From positions 1-9,887 of the forward strand of contig CALIUX010000187.1 of NCBI GenBank assembly GCA_938048505.1: 9,887 nucleotides of DNA, in the 5' to 3' direction. The notes under the pieces were generated by a model that made no database searches, was not told the origin of the DNA, and was given only the letters and a program-made list of their open reading frames with translations. The position numbers were made by a program, and so were the translations under genes. The stretch is from an uncultured Pseudomonadales bacterium. GTDB taxonomy: Bacteria > Pseudomonadota > Gammaproteobacteria > Pseudomonadales > Cellvibrionaceae. Positions 7,299 through 9,887 of this stretch are shown one piece after another; the stretch's first letter is position 1, and each line of letters opens with the position of its first letter.

Positions 7299-7949
7299 AT
7301 GACCGCGCACCCAACACTCCAGACGGCTATCTGCCTATCAATAGAAAAAGCATTAAATGCCGCATTGCGCTATGACCCTGCCACAGCGTTAAAGCTAAAA
7401 AAACAAGCTGGGCGCTGTATATCATTAAGCCTGACGGACCCTACTTTTGATATAACACTCTATTTTACCGATAGCGCCATCGAGGCGAGCCCAATTGCCA
7501 ATACCGATGCAGACTGTCATTTGAGCGGTAAAGCCGGTGGATTAATTAAACTCCTCAATGGCCCTAAAAAATCATTGGCAGGGAGTGATTTAAGGCTATC
7601 AGGACATACTGGCTTTTTAATGGAGCTACTCGATATTGCCAAAACCGTCGATGTAGATTGGGAAGGTTTTATTGCCGATATGATTGCCAAACTCAGCAAT
7701 CAAACAGTTGGCGATCAAGTTGGGCATGGCCTCGCCACACTCATTCGCAAACGCGGCCATCAAGCAAAACGCTTGGCATCACGTAGCCCCGCTTTTTTAC
7801 ATGATTTTTTTGTAGAAGAATTGCGCATTACGCCTAGCAAGATCGAATTAGAGCACTTTTATCAGCAAGTGGATAAAACCCACCAAGCGACTGAGCGCTT
7901 ACAAGCTCGGCTTGGATACCTTAAGCAACAGCATACAAAGCAGCAATAA
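7299..7949 (+). CDS. ubiJ: Ubiquinone biosynthesis accessory factor UbiJ (SCP2 domain)
   Basis: UbiJ (formerly YigP) is a soluble accessory protein whose SCP2 lipid-binding domain holds the hydrophobic ubiquinone intermediates of the Ubi complex; in E. coli it works with UbiK. The 216-residue protein has an SCP2-like N-terminal half (about 15-115), with the alternating strands ISLSLTDPTFDITLYF (41-56), then CHLSGKAGGLIKLL (73-86) and SDLRLSGHTGFLMELLDIAKTVDVDWE (95-121). The C-terminal part is charged, and residues about 175-212 look like a coiled coil, the expected contact region for UbiK. The start is 1 bp after the ubiE stop, with AAGGGG about 13 nt upstream, so the two are almost certainly co-transcribed and coupled. 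Length is close to the E. coli protein (201). UbiJ sequences diverge strongly, so position between ubiE and ubiB is a major part of the evidence. Confidence 0.93.
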   Translation: MTAHPTLQTAICLSIEKALNAALRYDPATALKLKKQAGRCISLSLTDPTFDITLYFTDSAIEASPIANTDADCHLSGKAGGLIKLLNGPKKSLAGSDLRLSGHTGFLMELLDIAKTVDVDWEGFIADMIAKLSNQTVGDQVGHGLATLIRKRGHQAKRLASRSPAFLHDFFVEELRITPSKIELEHFYQQVDKTHQATERLQARLGYLKQQHTKQQ

Positions 7950-7991
7950 AATCCAAACCATAAAATCTAAAGTAGCAGCACCCTAAACAGT

Positions 7992-8023
7992 GAGAACAGC
8001 CAACCATCAGAGTGGTTGCTCTC
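7992..8023 (+). other. Imperfect stem-loop in the ubiJ-ubiB gap
   Basis: CAACCA (8001-8006) pairs with TGGTTG (8013-8018) around TCAGAG. The stem can extend with GAGA (7992-7995) against TCTC (8020-8023) across an internal bulge. No T-tract follows, so it is not a standard terminator. It could be a processing or stability element in the ubiEJB transcript. Confidence 0.35.
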
Positions 8024-8092
8024 ATCTACACGGTCAGTCATCCACACCATCATATTTTAACGCTAACGTTGTTAATCAGGCCTGTTTTATCT

Positions 8093-9709
8093 ATGAAACG
8101 TATTTCAAACCTTTTACGCCTCATAAAAATCGCTTCTGTTATTGGTTACTATCGGCTAGACGAGTTACTTCCCGGCTTCATGCAAGGGCCGCTCTTAAAA
8201 CTCAGCTTGCTGCCGTTTAAACTCAAGAAACACAACAATTTAGCGCCTGGCGAGCGATTGCGCTTAGCATGTGAAGAACTCGGCCCAATTTTTATCAAGC
8301 TAGGTCAAGTTCTTTCAACACGCCCCGATATTATTCCACCAGAACTCATTATCGAACTCAATAAACTACAAGATCGCGTCGCACCGTTTGATGGCGAAGA
8401 ATTTTGTGCTTTAGTTGAAAAATCTCTTGGCAAACCACTCGATGAGGTTTTTAGCGCATTTGATCGCCAACCCCTCGCATCAGCCTCCATTGCGCAAGTA
8501 CATACCGCCACTTTGCATACAGGTGAAGACGTTGTAGTTAAAGCCGTTAGGCCGCACATTGAAGAAATCATTAAAAAAGACACAGCTTTAATGCATACGC
8601 TAGCAAACATGCTAGAACGGTATACCCCGCACGGAAAGCGTTTGCGCCCGATTGAAGTGGTGAACGAATATCAACAAACGATTTTTGATGAGCTGAATTT
8701 AATTCGCGAAACGGCCAATGCAACACAGCTTAAGCGCAACTTTGAAAAATCTAGCCTGCTGTATGTCCCCAAGGTGTACTGGCCACATTGCCGCAAAGAC
8801 GTCATGGTCATGGAGCGAATCTACGGCGCACAAATTAATGACTTAGAAACCCTCAAGCAGAATAACGTCAACCTTGAAGCCCTTGCCGTAAGGGGCGTAG
8901 AGATCTTCTTTACGCAGGTCTTTGATCACAACTTCTTTCATGCCGATATGCACCCAGGTAATGTCTATGTGGATCTGAGTGATCCCGAAGATCCGAACTA
9001 TATCGCTTTAGATATGGCGATTATGGGTTCGCTCGAACGCGAAGACCAGTATTACTTAGCGCGCAACTTACTCGCCATGTTCCGCCGTAATTATCGTGAA
9101 GTGGCAGAGCTGCATGTTCTATCAGGCTGGGTGCCAAAACATATTTCGGTCAGTGCTTTTGAGTCTGCTATTCGCTCTGTCTGCGAGCCTATCTTTGAAA
9201 AGCCTTTAAAAGAAATTTCATTTGGTGATGCCCTGATTCACCTATTTCAAACGGCTCAGCGCTTTGAAATGCCTGTGCAGCCACAGCTTGTATTACTACA
9301 AAAAACACTGCTCAATATTGAAGGGCTTGGCCGCCAGCTTTACCCTGACCTCGATCTATGGGAAACCGCGCATCCCTACTTAGAACGCTGGATTAAGCGC
9401 CGTTACTCACCACGAACACTTATCAAAGAGTTTAGAAAACAAGCCCCTGAATGGATGGAGCGCGCTCCAGAAGTGCCGCATCTATTACTCGAAACCACCA
9501 CAAATCTCAATGCCGCAGCAGAAAGCTTACAATTGGAACAGCAGCGCGCACAAAAAAAAGGCGCCTCAGGTATAAAACAAGCCCTGATTGCAGGCTGCTT
9601 AGGTGGTGCAACAATCATTGGATGGCCCGAGCTAGTGCAGCTTCCCGCGTTGTCATGGGTACTTGTTGCGAGTGCCAGCATATTGGCCGCTTGGCAGTTT
9701 CAGCGCTAG
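8093..9709 (+). CDS. ubiB: Ubiquinone biosynthesis protein UbiB (atypical kinase/ATPase)
   Basis: UbiB is a membrane-anchored member of the ABC1/ADCK/UbiB protein-kinase-like family, needed for ubiquinone synthesis and thought to act as an ATPase that helps handle lipid intermediates. I chose ATG 8093 (538 residues; E. coli UbiB has 546) because family similarity starts there. The frame is open to a GTG at 8012, but those 27 residues are unlike the family. Signatures are the KxGQ motif in FIKLGQVLSTR (67-77), the Ala-rich loop LASASIAQVH (128-137), the invariant-type Lys150 in VVVKAVRP, DELNLIRETANA (199-210), the catalytic loop HADMHPGN (283-290) and QPQLVLLQKTLL (396-407). Two C-terminal hydrophobic segments (about 495-512 and 517-535) are the membrane anchor. 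The DFG-like metal motif reads D-M-A (307-309) instead of having Gly. It follows ubiJ after 143 bp, probably in the same operon. Confidence 0.97.
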   Translation: MKRISNLLRLIKIASVIGYYRLDELLPGFMQGPLLKLSLLPFKLKKHNNLAPGERLRLACEELGPIFIKLGQVLSTRPDIIPPELIIELNKLQDRVAPFDGEEFCALVEKSLGKPLDEVFSAFDRQPLASASIAQVHTATLHTGEDVVVKAVRPHIEEIIKKDTALMHTLANMLERYTPHGKRLRPIEVVNEYQQTIFDELNLIRETANATQLKRNFEKSSLLYVPKVYWPHCRKDVMVMERIYGAQINDLETLKQNNVNLEALAVRGVEIFFTQVFDHNFFHADMHPGNVYVDLSDPEDPNYIALDMAIMGSLEREDQYYLARNLLAMFRRNYREVAELHVLSGWVPKHISVSAFESAIRSVCEPIFEKPLKEISFGDALIHLFQTAQRFEMPVQPQLVLLQKTLLNIEGLGRQLYPDLDLWETAHPYLERWIKRRYSPRTLIKEFRKQAPEWMERAPEVPHLLLETTTNLNAAAESLQLEQQRAQKKGASGIKQALIAGCLGGATIIGWPELVQLPALSWVLVASASILAAWQFQR

Positions 9710-9780
9710 TTTGTCAGTACGCCATTACAGGCTGACTAGCATCTTTAAGGGGTGAATCATCACCAATAGACAGTTCGCCC

Positions 9781-9808
9781 TTGACAGTAAGGTAAAAAAA
9801 GGGATAAT
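9781..9808 (+). promoter_or_regulatory. Near-consensus sigma-70 promoter reading out of the window
   Basis: A perfect -35 hexamer TTGACA (9781-9786) and a GATAAT -10 hexamer (9803-9808, five of six matches) are separated by 16 bp that include a run of seven A. Transcription would begin near 9815. The bases between the -10 and the likely start, TCCGCG, are GC-rich. A 16-bp spacer with a GC-rich discriminator is typical of stringently controlled stable-RNA promoters, but also occurs elsewhere. No gene begins in the remaining 70 bp, so the target is outside the window. Confidence 0.65.
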
Positions 9809-9887
9809 TCCGCGTCCTTATTTGGGTCACTCCTACGTATAGCTTATTTTATAAAGCCTACTGCGGCTAGCATTAAGACGCCGACCG

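Noticed and set aside
8012..8092. 27-residue N-terminal extension of ubiB from a GTG
   Set aside because: The extension is unlike UbiB proteins, and the ATG at 8093 gives the normal length and N-terminus.
8305..8610. Antisense frames within ubiB (also 9403-9681 on the minus strand and 9451-9735 on the plus strand)
   Set aside because: All lie over conserved ubiB sequence and encode Ser/Cys/Arg-rich products with no domain, as expected of shadow frames.
9713..9764. Hairpins after ubiB (GTCAG/CTGAC at 9713-9736, GGTGA/TCACC at 9751-9764) as a terminator
   Set aside because: The stems are only 5 bp and neither is followed by a T-tract, so intrinsic termination is not supported.

Overview
The window looks like a chromosomal stretch of a gammaproteobacterium. 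The evidence is a set of housekeeping genes that closely resemble their E. coli and Pseudomonas counterparts: the ribF-ileS-lspA order on the minus strand and the ubiE-ubiJ-ubiB order on the plus strand. Moderate base composition and two lineage-specific exported proteins would fit a marine member such as the Cellvibrionales, but that is a guess from overall feel, not from a marker gene.

Layout: 1-471 is the first 157 codons of lspA (signal peptidase II), cut by the window edge. It overlaps the end of ileS (464-3298) by 8 bp, and ribF (3398-4402) lies upstream, so transcription runs leftward ribF > ileS > lspA. Positions 4403-4897 have no convincing gene and hold several inverted repeats and two doubtful mini-ORFs. 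Next is a plus-strand lipoprotein (4898-5533) with a GxEPxW / paired-cysteine domain. It converges on a minus-strand exported protein of unknown function (5589-6473) with six cysteines. That gene is divergent from ubiE (6548-7297), which is followed after 1 bp by ubiJ (7299-7949) and, after a 143-bp gap with a stem-loop, by ubiB (8093-9709). The last 178 bp hold no gene but carry a near-consensus sigma-70 promoter pointing out of the window at 9781-9808.

How the genes work together: RibF makes FMN and FAD, IleRS charges tRNA-Ile, and LspA cleaves prolipoprotein signal peptides; this is a common gammaproteobacterial cluster with no single pathway. UbiE, UbiJ and UbiB all serve ubiquinone synthesis: a C-methyltransferase, the lipid-binding accessory protein of the Ubi complex, and an atypical membrane kinase/ATPase. 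The two conserved clusters are not neighbours in E. coli or Pseudomonas. The 4403-6473 interval between them is the lineage-specific part of the window.

I found no CRISPR array, intact mobile element, rRNA or tRNA. I do not see a clear new multi-gene system. The best candidates for novelty are the six-cysteine exported protein, the gene-poor interval upstream of ribF, and the outgoing promoter at the right edge.
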